A stretch of DNA of 35,321 nucleotides from Bacteroidales bacterium (GTDB lineage Bacteria; Bacteroidota; Bacteroidia; Bacteroidales; UBA932). The DNA lies in NCBI GenBank assembly GCA_017471085.1, contig JAFUWW010000050.1:1-35321 (forward strand), in the 5' to 3' direction. Shown here piece after piece: positions 1 through 6,787 of this stretch (the first letter of the stretch is position 1; each line of letters opens with the position of its first letter). Position numbers and translations under genes: made by a program. The notes beneath the pieces were generated by a model. It made no database searches and was not told the DNA's origin. It worked only from the letters and a program-made list of their open reading frames with translations.

Positions 1-38
1 CTAGCGTTCATCCTGAGCCAGGATCAAACTCTTCATTG
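1..38 (-). rRNA. rrs: 16S ribosomal RNA, 5' end only (partial)
   Basis: The reverse complement of the first bases reads GAAGAGTTTGATCCTGGCTC, the universal 16S 5' sequence (primer 27F region), followed by AGGATGAACGCTAG. The gene is transcribed leftward and is cut by the window edge, so only about 38 nt are present. The exact mature 5' end is uncertain by a few bases. This is too little for taxonomic placement. Confidence 0.97.
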
Positions 39-160
39 TATATTCTTTATTATTCTTAGCTTGTTCCTGACAGCTGTTTCTTATAGAAACTGACGCTCGT
101 TTAAAGTTGATATCTGTTACAATATCTCGGTACTTGCTTGTACTTTTAGTCTTTCAATAT

Positions 161-172
161 TGTCAAAGAGCC
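161..172 (-). promoter_or_regulatory. boxA-like antitermination site in the rRNA leader
   Basis: On the minus strand this reads GGCTCTTTGACA, close to the boxA consensus TGCTCTTTAACA that recruits NusB/NusE on rRNA transcripts. It lies between the rRNA promoter and the 16S 5' end, where boxA is expected. The assignment rests on sequence similarity and position. Confidence 0.7.
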
Positions 173-174
173 GT

Positions 175-200
175 AAAAAATCCCGTTCGTTTCAAACGGG
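175..200 (-). terminator. 5'-terminal hairpin plus U-run in the rRNA leader (possible attenuator)
   Basis: On the minus strand a CCCGTT / AACGGG stem with a 7-nt loop is followed by ATTTTTT. It begins at or within a few bases of the predicted transcription start, because the -7 box ends at 205. It resembles a small intrinsic terminator, but here it would be the first thing transcribed. The tRNA-Ser promoter at the other end of the window is followed by a similar CCCG...GGG start. Confidence 0.4.
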
Positions 201-204
201 ACTG

Positions 205-235
205 CAAAGGTACATCTTTTTTTTGAATCGGCAAA
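205..235 (-). promoter_or_regulatory. rRNA operon promoter (Bacteroidetes type)
   Basis: The minus strand carries TTTG (232-235), 19 bp, then TACCTTTG (205-212). This matches the Bacteroidetes housekeeping sigma consensus TTTG-N19..21-TAnnTTTG. AT-rich DNA lies just upstream, as is common for rRNA promoters. It points toward the 16S gene. Confidence 0.85.
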
Positions 236-256
236 TTTTTTTGAAGAAATTTTTAT

Positions 257-297
257 AGATTCTTCACTTCGTCCAGCATGACGAAAAGAATGACAAA
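257..297. repeat. REP-like interspersed repeat, copy 1 (degenerate)
   Basis: This stretch starts AGATTCTTCACTTCGTCCAG and ends with AGAATGAC. It resembles the short dispersed element (AGATTCTTCGCTNCGCTCAG...AATGAC) that is common between bacterial genes. A second, cleaner copy lies at 858-890. The two copies flank the first chromate transporter gene. Confidence 0.45.
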
Positions 298-302
298 ATT
301 TG

Positions 303-310
303 TAACTTTG
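303..310 (+). promoter_or_regulatory. Candidate -7 box for the chromate transporter pair
   Basis: TAACTTTG fits TAnnTTTG and sits 5 nt before the ATG at 316, which would give a leaderless or nearly leaderless message. No clear TTTG is visible at the usual -33 distance, so support is moderate. Confidence 0.4.
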
Positions 311-315
311 TGCCC

Positions 316-882
316 ATGGAAAAGAAAGTGTCCCTTTGGCAGATTTTTGCCGTTTTCGCCAAAATCGGTGCGTTCACCATCGGCGGCGGGTATGCCATGA
401 TCCCCATCATTCAGGCGGAGATGTCGCGCCGGGGCTGGATTCCGGAAGACGACCTCCCGGACATCGTAGCCCTGTCCCAGAGCGCCCCGGGAGTGATGGC
501 GGTGAACATTTCCATCTTTGCCGGCTATAAGATGCGCGGCATAAAAGGCAGCATTGCGGCCACCCTGGGCAGCATCATGCCCTCGTTCCTGATCATCCTC
601 GCCATCGCCATGTTCTTCACCGCCTTCAAGGACAACCCCTGGGTGGAAAGGGCCTTCAAGGGCATCCGCCCGGTGGTCATCTCCCTCATTGCCGTGCCGA
701 TGGTGAACATGGCCAAGAAATCCTGCAAAAAATGGTGGGCCTGGCTCCTGGCAGCCGGTTCCCTGGCGCTGGTGGCCATCCTCAACGTTTCTCCCATCTA
801 TATTATATTGTGCGTGCTGGTGCTGGGATTCAGCTTCACCTGGTACCGGATGAAAAAAGATTCTTCGCTGCGCTCAGAATAG
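316..882 (+). CDS. Chromate transporter family protein, first half-size subunit
   Basis: This 188-aa hydrophobic protein is half the length of classical ChrA. It carries the CHR-domain signature FTIGGGYAM near residues 20-30 and the PG-containing motif SAPGVMAVN. With the next gene (1 nt away) it forms a short-chain CHR pair, in which two homologous half proteins act together in the inner membrane. Family members export chromate, but many homologues are untested and the substrate here is unknown. The start is taken as ATG 316 rather than GTG 310, because a -7-like box occupies 303-310. The C-terminal tail (KDSSLRSE) appears to be encoded by a REP-like repeat, so it is probably not a conserved part of the fold. 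Confidence 0.88.
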   Translation: MEKKVSLWQIFAVFAKIGAFTIGGGYAMIPIIQAEMSRRGWIPEDDLPDIVALSQSAPGVMAVNISIFAGYKMRGIKGSIAATLGSIMPSFLIILAIAMFFTAFKDNPWVERAFKGIRPVVISLIAVPMVNMAKKSCKKWWAWLLAAGSLALVAILNVSPIYIILCVLVLGFSFTWYRMKKDSSLRSE

Positions 883-890
883 CATGACAA
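858..890. repeat. REP-like interspersed repeat, copy 2, overlapping a gene end
   Basis: The sequence begins AGATTCTTCGCTGCGCTCAG and continues AATAGCATGACA. It matches the common short dispersed repeat apart from a small change near the end. It supplies the last codons and stop of the first chromate transporter gene and the start codon of the next. Confidence 0.5.
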
Positions 891-1486
891 CCCTCTGGCT
901 CATACTGCAACTGGCATGGACATTCTTCGTGATCGGCGCGTTCACCATCGGCGGCGGCTATGCCATGCTTTCGCTCATCCAGAACCAGGTGGTGGTGGAA
1001 CATCCGTGGATTTCGGAAGGAACCTTCACGGACATCGTGGCGGTGTCGCAGATGACCCCCGGCCCCATCGGCATCAACAGCGCCACTTATGTGGGCTACG
1101 ATGTGCTCTTCAACGCCACCGGGAGCCACCTGCTGGGCGTGCTGGGATCGGCCACGGCCACTTTTTCCCTTATGCTGCCCTCCTTCATCATCATGCTCCT
1201 GATCGTGCGGTTCTACGTGAAATTCCGCACCAGCCGGCTTTACGCGGGCACCATGGACTGGCTCAAGCCTTCGGTGGTCGGCCTCATCGGAGCCGCCGCC
1301 GTGATTTTGATCATAAAAACCACCTGGGCCGACGGAATACCGTCCTTCCAGGTGGTTCAGGAAAACTTTCCGGACTGGAAAAGCTGGTGCCTGCTGGCAG
1401 GGGCCTTCGCCGCCTCCTACTGGGGCAAGGTGAATCCCATCTACGTGATTCTTGCAGGCGCCCTGCTGGGAATCTTCCTGTACTAG
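884..1486 (+). CDS. Chromate transporter family protein, second half-size subunit
   Basis: This 200-aa multi-pass membrane protein is homologous to the preceding gene. It shares FTIGGGYAM near the N-terminus and the motif TPGPIGINSATYVGY, and has several hydrophobic segments. Its ATG lies 1 nt after the upstream stop, so the two are surely co-transcribed and probably translationally coupled. Paired short CHR proteins are thought to insert in opposite orientations and work as a heterodimer. Chromate efflux is the family's described activity and is not shown for this protein. The stop codon abuts the stop of the convergent GH20 gene with no base between them. Confidence 0.88.
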   Translation: MTTLWLILQLAWTFFVIGAFTIGGGYAMLSLIQNQVVVEHPWISEGTFTDIVAVSQMTPGPIGINSATYVGYDVLFNATGSHLLGVLGSATATFSLMLPSFIIMLLIVRFYVKFRTSRLYAGTMDWLKPSVVGLIGAAAVILIIKTTWADGIPSFQVVQENFPDWKSWCLLAGAFAASYWGKVNPIYVILAGALLGIFLY

Positions 1487-3187
1487 CTACCAGTTGAACT
1501 TGTTGGTTTCCAGGTACGATTCCAGTTCGGAAGCGGAACGGGCAGGCTTGCGGTCCAAACCCACCTTCCCGCGGATGTCCAGGGAATAGTTCACCCCTTT
1601 CTGGTCCAGGATCTCAAAAGTATGGTCCAGGGAGACGTTGAAGCGGTCAAAGTCCTTCTCCTGGCACCACTGGATCTCGCTCAAGGCGCAAAGGCGCGGG
1701 AGCAGCATGTATTCCAGATGGGCCGGCAGGGCGATGTACTCGGTCCAGAGATTCGCCTGGACACCCAGGATGTGGGAAGCGACATCGGCCGGAACTCCCT
1801 TCAGCGGCTCATAGCTGTAAACCTTCTCCAGCGGAACGTATCCGCCGATGGAAAGCGGTTCCTTGTCTCGCTCCTGTCCCTGGTAATAGTCGAAATACAT
1901 ATAGCTGGTTGGGGTCATGATGGCATCGAAGCCCTTGGAGGCCGCCTCGATGCCGCCCTCCACGCCCCTCCAGGACATCACCGTGGCGCCGGAAGTCAGG
2001 TTCCCCTGCAGAATTTCGTCCCAGCCGATAATCTTGCGGCCATGCTGGTTCAGGTACTTCTGAATCCGGTTGGTAACATAGTTCTGCAGTTCGTGCTTGG
2101 CCTTGGGGCCGCGGGAAATGCCTAGCGAACGCATGCGGGCGGCGCACTTGGGACACACATCCCACGGGTCCGGGCGGCCGGGCTCCATATCTCCGTCAAA
2201 GCACTCGTCCCCTCCGATATGGATATACTTCGACGGGAAGATGTCCATCACCTCCGCCAGTACGTTCTCCAGAAAGGTAAACACCTCTTCGTTGCCGGCG
2301 CAGAGGATATCCTTGGCCACGCCCCATTTGCCCAGCACCTGGTAAGGGCCGCCGGTGCAGCCCAGTTCCGGATAAGCCGCCAGCGCCGCCACCATGTGCC
2401 CGGGAAGGTCGATCTCGGGAATGACAGTGATGCCCTTGGCGGCGGCATAGGCCACCACCTCGCGCAACTGGTCCTGGGTGTAGAAGCCGCCGTAGCGGAT
2501 GCCGTCGCTGCTGCTGAAGTCCTTGCCCACCATGGTGCCGGACCGCCAGCCGCCCACTTCGGTGAGCCGGGGGTAACGCTTGATTTCGATGCGCCAGCCC
2601 TGGTCGTCGGTCAGGTGCCAGTGCAGGCGGTTGAGTTTGTAGGTGGCCATCACGTCGATGTACCGTTTCACTTCGTCTATCGACCAGAAATGGCGGCAGG
2701 GATCCATGTGCATGCCCCGGTAGCCGAAACGGGGCTTGTCCTTGATGGTCACGAAAGGCAGCACCCAGTCGGCCTTGGCCTTCCTGCCTCCGTAAATCTG
2801 CGCGGGAAGCATCTGTTTCAGCGTCTCGCAGGCGTACACGAAGCCGTTCAGGGCCGATGCGAACACCGCCGCACCTCTCTTGTCGATCCGGATCAGATAT
2901 TCCTCCGCTTCCAGCGAAGGGTCCAGGGTGAAACTGAAGCCGCCGTCGCCGTCGTGCAGGCCTTTTCCGGTGGCCGTTTCCACGGCTTGCACGAAGTCGT
3001 TCACGGCCGATTTGGAAGCATCGTCCAGGGCGGGATCCACCACCAGCGCGGTGCCCTTTACGGAGAAAACGCCTTTGCCCATGGCCACTTCATTGGGCAT
3101 GGGAATCACCTGGAAAGGCTGCGGAGTGCTCTTGGAACAGGAAACGAGGGCCAGGGCCGCCAATGCATAGAGGAGATATCTTTTCAT
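1487..3187 (-). CDS. Beta-N-acetylhexosaminidase, GH20 family lipoprotein
   Basis: This 566-aa protein should remove terminal N-acetylglucosamine or N-acetylgalactosamine from glycans, using the substrate's N-acetyl group as nucleophile. A lipoprotein signal with the lipobox LVSC (Cys17) is followed by a GH20 N-terminal domain (about 25-150). The TIM barrel starts near RFGYRGMHMDPCRHF (153-167) and contains LHWHLTDDQGWR and the catalytic HIGGDEC motif (Asp327-Glu328). The start was chosen at 3187 because MKRYLLYALAALALVSC is a clean lipoprotein signal; the open frame extends 52 codons further upstream into the preceding gene. It lies 7 bp downstream of the flippase gene and is probably in the same operon. 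Anchoring in the outer membrane or periplasm is inferred. Likely roles are host-glycan or peptidoglycan amino-sugar scavenging. Confidence 0.95.
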   Translation of the reverse strand: MKRYLLYALAALALVSCSKSTPQPFQVIPMPNEVAMGKGVFSVKGTALVVDPALDDASKSAVNDFVQAVETATGKGLHDGDGGFSFTLDPSLEAEEYLIRIDKRGAAVFASALNGFVYACETLKQMLPAQIYGGRKAKADWVLPFVTIKDKPRFGYRGMHMDPCRHFWSIDEVKRYIDVMATYKLNRLHWHLTDDQGWRIEIKRYPRLTEVGGWRSGTMVGKDFSSSDGIRYGGFYTQDQLREVVAYAAAKGITVIPEIDLPGHMVAALAAYPELGCTGGPYQVLGKWGVAKDILCAGNEEVFTFLENVLAEVMDIFPSKYIHIGGDECFDGDMEPGRPDPWDVCPKCAARMRSLGISRGPKAKHELQNYVTNRIQKYLNQHGRKIIGWDEILQGNLTSGATVMSWRGVEGGIEAASKGFDAIMTPTSYMYFDYYQGQERDKEPLSIGGYVPLEKVYSYEPLKGVPADVASHILGVQANLWTEYIALPAHLEYMLLPRLCALSEIQWCQEKDFDRFNVSLDHTFEILDQKGVNYSLDIRGKVGLDRKPARSASELESYLETNKFNW

Positions 3188-3194
3188 AAGGGGA

Positions 3195-4640
3195 TTAATT
3201 AGATGCCGCAGGAACAGGCCGCTTGCGCAGGAAATACCAGCAAACCGCCGCATACGCCAGGATAAGAAGGGTGTTGAGGCCGATGAGCCTCCAGCGCACC
3301 CCTTCCCCGCCGATATGGCCGGAAAGCCACCAGATGACGGCATAGACCGCCCCCAAAAGGAGGAAAATGCCGCCGATGCGCTTCCAGCTGTAAGGGATGG
3401 GATAGTACTTGGAACCCAGCCAGGCGCTGAGGATGAACATGGTGAGATAACTGGCCAGATGCCCGAAGGCCGATGCCCAATAGGAGAACCGGGGCATGAA
3501 CACCACGTTCACCACGGCCGTGACCACAAGGCCCGCCAGCGTTATCCAGATGGCCATGTTGGTGCGTCCGGACAATTTGTACCACATGGACACGTTGAAG
3601 AGCATGCCCAGCAGCATGTAACTGAGCAGCATGATGGGAACAACACCTATGCCCACCCGGAAATCACGCCCGAGCAGGAGCGAGATAATGTCGATATAGC
3701 CGATCACACCCAGGAACACCAGCCCGCAGAAAGCCGTAAAGTATTCCATCACAATGGCATACAGCTCCTTGGACCCCTTGTCCCTGGCCCGCTGGAAGAA
3801 GAAAGGCTCGGCCGCATAGCGGAACATCTGGATGAACAGGTTCATGATCACCGCCAGCTTCACGGCCGCCTGATAGACGCCCAGGGAGGCCAGCCAGGCT
3901 TCGGAGGAAGTGTCGAAGAAGCGGAACAGCACCCGGTCCAGGAAATCGTTGGCCACGCCCGGAAGGGAGGCCACCATGAGCGGCAGCGAATAGGCCAGCA
4001 TCCGCCGGACCACGGAACGGTCCCAGACAAGCCGGAGCTTGATGATGTCGGGAATGAACAGCACCAGGCACAGGACGCAGCTCACGAAGATGGCGAAGAT
4101 GGGATAGGTGAAATCCGGCTTGGCGGGGTAGACGAAGAACAGCACCAGGTTGGCGCCGGTCTCGGTGAGGATTTTAATGGTCTTGAAAACGGCGAACTTC
4201 ACGGCCTTGTGCTCCTGCCTCAGCTTGGCGAACAGGATGGCCGTGATGCTGTCGCAGAACAGGATGGCGGCCACATAGATGATGAGCGACCGGTACCCTG
4301 CATATCCCAGGGCGGCCGAGACAGGGTCCGAAAAGGCCACCATGCAGGCCAGGAAGGCCAGATTGAGGCCGAAGACCGCCAGGAGGGCGCCGCTGTACAC
4401 CTTGCGGGGATCCTCCCCTTCCTTGTTGGCAAATCGGAAGCAGCCGGTTTCCAGGCCCAGCACCAGCACCACCTGCAGGATGGCTATGTAGGCCATGAAC
4501 TCCGTCACCACGCCGTACTGCACCTGGGTGAGCATCCGGGTATAGATGGGGACGAACAGGAAGTTCAGCACGCGGGCCAGAATGGAACTGAAGCCATAGA
4601 TGGCGGTTTCTCCCGCCAATTGTTTCAACGGATTTGCCAT
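3195..4640 (-). CDS. Polysaccharide biosynthesis / oligosaccharide flippase family protein (Wzx/MOP-like)
   Basis: This 481-aa protein is strongly hydrophobic throughout, with about 12-14 predicted membrane segments. It has the N-terminal pattern typical of MOP-superfamily polysaccharide transporters (LAGETAIYGFSSILARVLNF, then YTRMLTQVQYG). Such proteins flip lipid-linked oligosaccharides across the inner membrane for surface polysaccharide or O-antigen assembly. The substrate cannot be told from sequence. The open frame begins at 4688, but ATG 4640 (MANPLKQLAGETAIYG) is preferred: it matches the family start, and a TAATTTTG promoter box lies 8 nt upstream. No glycosyltransferases are nearby, so this is not an obvious polysaccharide cluster. 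Confidence 0.88.
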   Translation of the reverse strand: MANPLKQLAGETAIYGFSSILARVLNFLFVPIYTRMLTQVQYGVVTEFMAYIAILQVVLVLGLETGCFRFANKEGEDPRKVYSGALLAVFGLNLAFLACMVAFSDPVSAALGYAGYRSLIIYVAAILFCDSITAILFAKLRQEHKAVKFAVFKTIKILTETGANLVLFFVYPAKPDFTYPIFAIFVSCVLCLVLFIPDIIKLRLVWDRSVVRRMLAYSLPLMVASLPGVANDFLDRVLFRFFDTSSEAWLASLGVYQAAVKLAVIMNLFIQMFRYAAEPFFFQRARDKGSKELYAIVMEYFTAFCGLVFLGVIGYIDIISLLLGRDFRVGIGVVPIMLLSYMLLGMLFNVSMWYKLSGRTNMAIWITLAGLVVTAVVNVVFMPRFSYWASAFGHLASYLTMFILSAWLGSKYYPIPYSWKRIGGIFLLLGAVYAVIWWLSGHIGGEGVRWRLIGLNTLLILAYAAVCWYFLRKRPVPAASN

Positions 4641-4666
4641 AGTAAATGCAAAATTAGTTATTTTTG
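4633..4666 (+). promoter_or_regulatory. Candidate promoter for the cyclophilin gene
   Basis: TATTTTTG at 4659-4666 fits TAnnTTTG. TTTG at 4633-4636 lies 22 bp upstream, slightly longer than the usual 19-21. Transcription would start near 4672, leaving a leader of about 15 nt before ATG 4687. It overlaps the divergent promoter of the flippase gene. Confidence 0.5.
4649..4656 (-). promoter_or_regulatory. Candidate -7 box for the flippase/GH20 pair
   Basis: The minus strand reads TAATTTTG, a match to TAnnTTTG, ending 8 nt before ATG 4640. The message would be leaderless or nearly so. The -33 element is not clear. Confidence 0.5.
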
Positions 4667-4686
4667 CAGAAAAGTTACTTATAGAC

Positions 4687-5406
4687 ATGAAGAAGTTTGT
4701 TTACATCGCCCTGGCGCTGGCCGTGACAGCCGGCTGCAAAGGACGCTCCGGCTCGGAAGCCGCACCTTCAGCGGGTCCCGCAGCGGAAGCCGAACCCGCC
4801 ATCACCGACAGCACCCTGGCCGCGAAGGCCGTCCAGGCGCTCCCGGAAGAGCCTGTTTTTGACATTGTCACCAGCATGGGCACCATCAAGGTCCGCCTGT
4901 ACAAGGATACGCCCCGCCACCGGGACAACTTCGAGAAGCTCGCCATCGGCGGTTTCTACGACAACCTGCTGTTCCACCGCACCATAGACGGGTTCATGAT
5001 CCAGGGCGGAGACCCGCTTTCCCGGGATACCCTGAACATCGACTCCTGGGGCAGCGGCGGGCCCGGCTACAACCTTCCGGCCGAGATGGTCACCGAAACC
5101 GGCGCTCCCCTGCACCGCCACAAGAGAGGCGCCCTGGCCGCCGCCCGCAGGGGCGACCTGGCCAACCCCTTCAAGGAATCCTCCGGCTCCCAGTTCTACC
5201 TGGTTCAGAATCCGGACGCCTGTGTGCATCTGGACGGGGAGTATTCCGTCTTCGGAGAGACGGTGGCCGGATTCAATGTCATCGACCGCATCGCCTCCAC
5301 GCCGAAAGACCGATACGACCGTCCCCTTACCCCGGTCGTAATCTATTACATCCGCCCGGACAAAGAAATGAACACAATTTCCGAAAAAACCGATGCCGAA
5401 GAATAA
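4687..5406 (+). CDS. Cyclophilin-type peptidylprolyl isomerase, lipoprotein
   Basis: This 239-aa protein catalyses cis-trans isomerisation of prolyl bonds and probably assists folding in the periplasm or at the outer membrane. It has a lipoprotein signal with Cys17 (LAVTAGC), an Ala/Pro-rich linker to about residue 55, then one cyclophilin domain. Recognisable blocks are DIVTSMGTIKVRLY, FHRTIDGFMIQGGDP and SGSQFYLVQN. The start at 4687 was chosen for the signal peptide; the open frame reaches back to 4600 through the promoter and the neighbouring gene. It is probably monocistronic, since a hairpin and a new promoter precede the next gene. Confidence 0.93.
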   Translation: MKKFVYIALALAVTAGCKGRSGSEAAPSAGPAAEAEPAITDSTLAAKAVQALPEEPVFDIVTSMGTIKVRLYKDTPRHRDNFEKLAIGGFYDNLLFHRTIDGFMIQGGDPLSRDTLNIDSWGSGGPGYNLPAEMVTETGAPLHRHKRGALAAARRGDLANPFKESSGSQFYLVQNPDACVHLDGEYSVFGETVAGFNVIDRIASTPKDRYDRPLTPVVIYYIRPDKEMNTISEKTDAEE

Positions 5407-5477
5407 CTTTGGCACAGAATTCGCAATAAAAATTGACGAATAGTTTTTTCATAGGTTAAGTTTTAGGTTAGAATTGC

Positions 5478-5519
5478 GAACGGTCCTTGCTGGGAAGCAC
5501 GGACCGTTCATTTATTTGG
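5478..5519 (+). terminator. Strong hairpin, probable terminator of the cyclophilin gene
   Basis: GAACGGTCC (5478-5486) pairs with GGACCGTTC (5501-5509) as a perfect 9-bp stem, with an inner TGC/GCA extension. It is followed by a T-rich but interrupted tail, ATTTATTTGG. Just upstream (about 5450-5473) is an odd direct repeat, AGGTTAAGTTTT and AGGTTAGAATT. It may be a simple terminator or the 3' part of a small structured RNA. Confidence 0.6.
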
Positions 5520-5546
5520 TTTTGCTGCGGATAATTGCTATCTTCG
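5515..5546 (+). promoter_or_regulatory. Candidate promoter of the COG0523-TonB operon
   Basis: TTTG (5515-5518), 20 bp, then TATCTTCG (5539-5546), which differs from TAnnTTTG at one position. It partly overlaps the tail of the upstream terminator. The predicted start is near 5552. Confidence 0.45.
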
Positions 5547-5547
5547 T

Positions 5548-5586
5548 GCGTTTTCCACGGACTCGAAGCAAGTTCCTGGAAAACGC
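5548..5586 (+). promoter_or_regulatory. Inverted repeat at the predicted transcription start of the COG0523 operon
   Basis: GCGTTTTCC (5548-5556) and GGAAAACGC (5578-5586) are perfect 9-bp inverted arms separated by 21 nt. The first arm lies at the predicted start point and the second 18 nt before ATG 5605. It could be a two-half-site operator or a leader hairpin controlling the operon. A metal-responsive regulator would fit the downstream genes but is not shown. Confidence 0.45.
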
Positions 5587-5604
5587 AGGTTTAATTTGTA
5601 GTGT

Positions 5605-6753
5605 ATGGTACTCAAAACTGAAAAAAAGGAAGTGCCGGTCCTTCTGCTGACCGGTTATCTCGGGAGCGGCAAAACCACCCTCCTCAACAGGATCCTCTCC
5701 AACCGCAAAGGCATCAAGTTCGCTGTCATCGTCAATGACATCGGCGAAGTGAATATCGACGCAGACCTCATCGAGAAAGGCGGCATCGTGGGCCAGACCG
5801 ACGATTCGCTGGTGGCCCTGCAGAACGGCTGCATCTGCTGCACCCTCAAGATGGACCTTGTGGCCCAGCTGGCCGACCTCACCGCCTCCAACAAGTTCGA
5901 CTATATCGTGATCGAGGCCAGCGGCATCTGCGAGCCGGCCCCCATCGCCCAGACCATCAGCACCATCCCCGCACTGGGTCCGCAGTACATCCAGGGGAAC
6001 CTCCCGTACGTCGACTGCATCGCCACTGTGGTGGACGCCCTCCGCATGAAGGATGAATTCGCCGGCGGCGCCGCCCTGGAAAAGGAAGACATCGGCGAGG
6101 ACGACCTGGAACGCCTGGTCATCGAGCAGATCGAATTCTGCAACATCGTACTGCTGAACAAGGCCGCCGAGATCACTCCCGATGAACTGGGTACGCTGAA
6201 GGGCATCGTCAAGAGCATCAATCCCGGCGCCAAGGTGCTGGAGTGCAATTACGGTGACGTGGACCTGGACGAACTCATCTACACCGGCATGTTCCGGTTC
6301 GACGAGGTGGCCACCTCCGCCGCCTGGATCGCCGCCATCGAAGGTGAGGAGGACGAGGACGGAGAGGCCGAAGGCGAAGCCCTCGAATACGGCATCGACA
6401 CGTATGTGTACACCCGCCGCCCGGCCCTGGACCTGAACAAGTTCGACTACATGGTAGCCACGAAATGGCCCTCCAACATCATCCGCGCCAAGGGACTCTG
6501 CTATTTCTCGGACGATATCGACAAGTGCTGCCTGTTCGAGCAGGCGGGCCGCCAGAAGGCTGTCCGCGACGCAGGCCTCTGGTTCGCCACCATGGAGCCC
6601 GACGAGCTGCAGGAGATGATGGAGCGCGACCGCAAGCTCCGGGAGGACTGGGATCCCCAGTACGGAGACCGTATGCAGAAGATTGTGTTCATCGGCCAGC
6701 ATCTGGACAAGCCGGCGCTGGAAAAGCTGATGGACAGCTGCCTGGCAGAATAA
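5605..6753 (+). CDS. COG0523 (CobW/YjiA-like, G3E family) GTPase, putative metal chaperone
   Basis: This 382-aa cytoplasmic GTPase has a Walker A motif GYLGSGKTT (residues 17-25), the metal-binding GCICC signature (75-79) typical of COG0523, and an EASG motif near 110. A CobW C-terminal domain follows an acidic linker (about 247-262). COG0523 proteins deliver or guard metal ions, often zinc, cobalt or nickel; which metal is used here cannot be told. It is followed 34 bp later by a TonB-dependent receptor on the same strand, so the two may be co-expressed for metal acquisition. The acidic linker replaces the His-rich stretch seen in many zinc-related members. Confidence 0.9.
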   Translation: MVLKTEKKEVPVLLLTGYLGSGKTTLLNRILSNRKGIKFAVIVNDIGEVNIDADLIEKGGIVGQTDDSLVALQNGCICCTLKMDLVAQLADLTASNKFDYIVIEASGICEPAPIAQTISTIPALGPQYIQGNLPYVDCIATVVDALRMKDEFAGGAALEKEDIGEDDLERLVIEQIEFCNIVLLNKAAEITPDELGTLKGIVKSINPGAKVLECNYGDVDLDELIYTGMFRFDEVATSAAWIAAIEGEEDEDGEAEGEALEYGIDTYVYTRRPALDLNKFDYMVATKWPSNIIRAKGLCYFSDDIDKCCLFEQAGRQKAVRDAGLWFATMEPDELQEMMERDRKLREDWDPQYGDRMQKIVFIGQHLDKPALEKLMDSCLAE

Positions 6754-6787
6754 ACCACCACCTAAACAAAACGTGACTTTACGAGCC

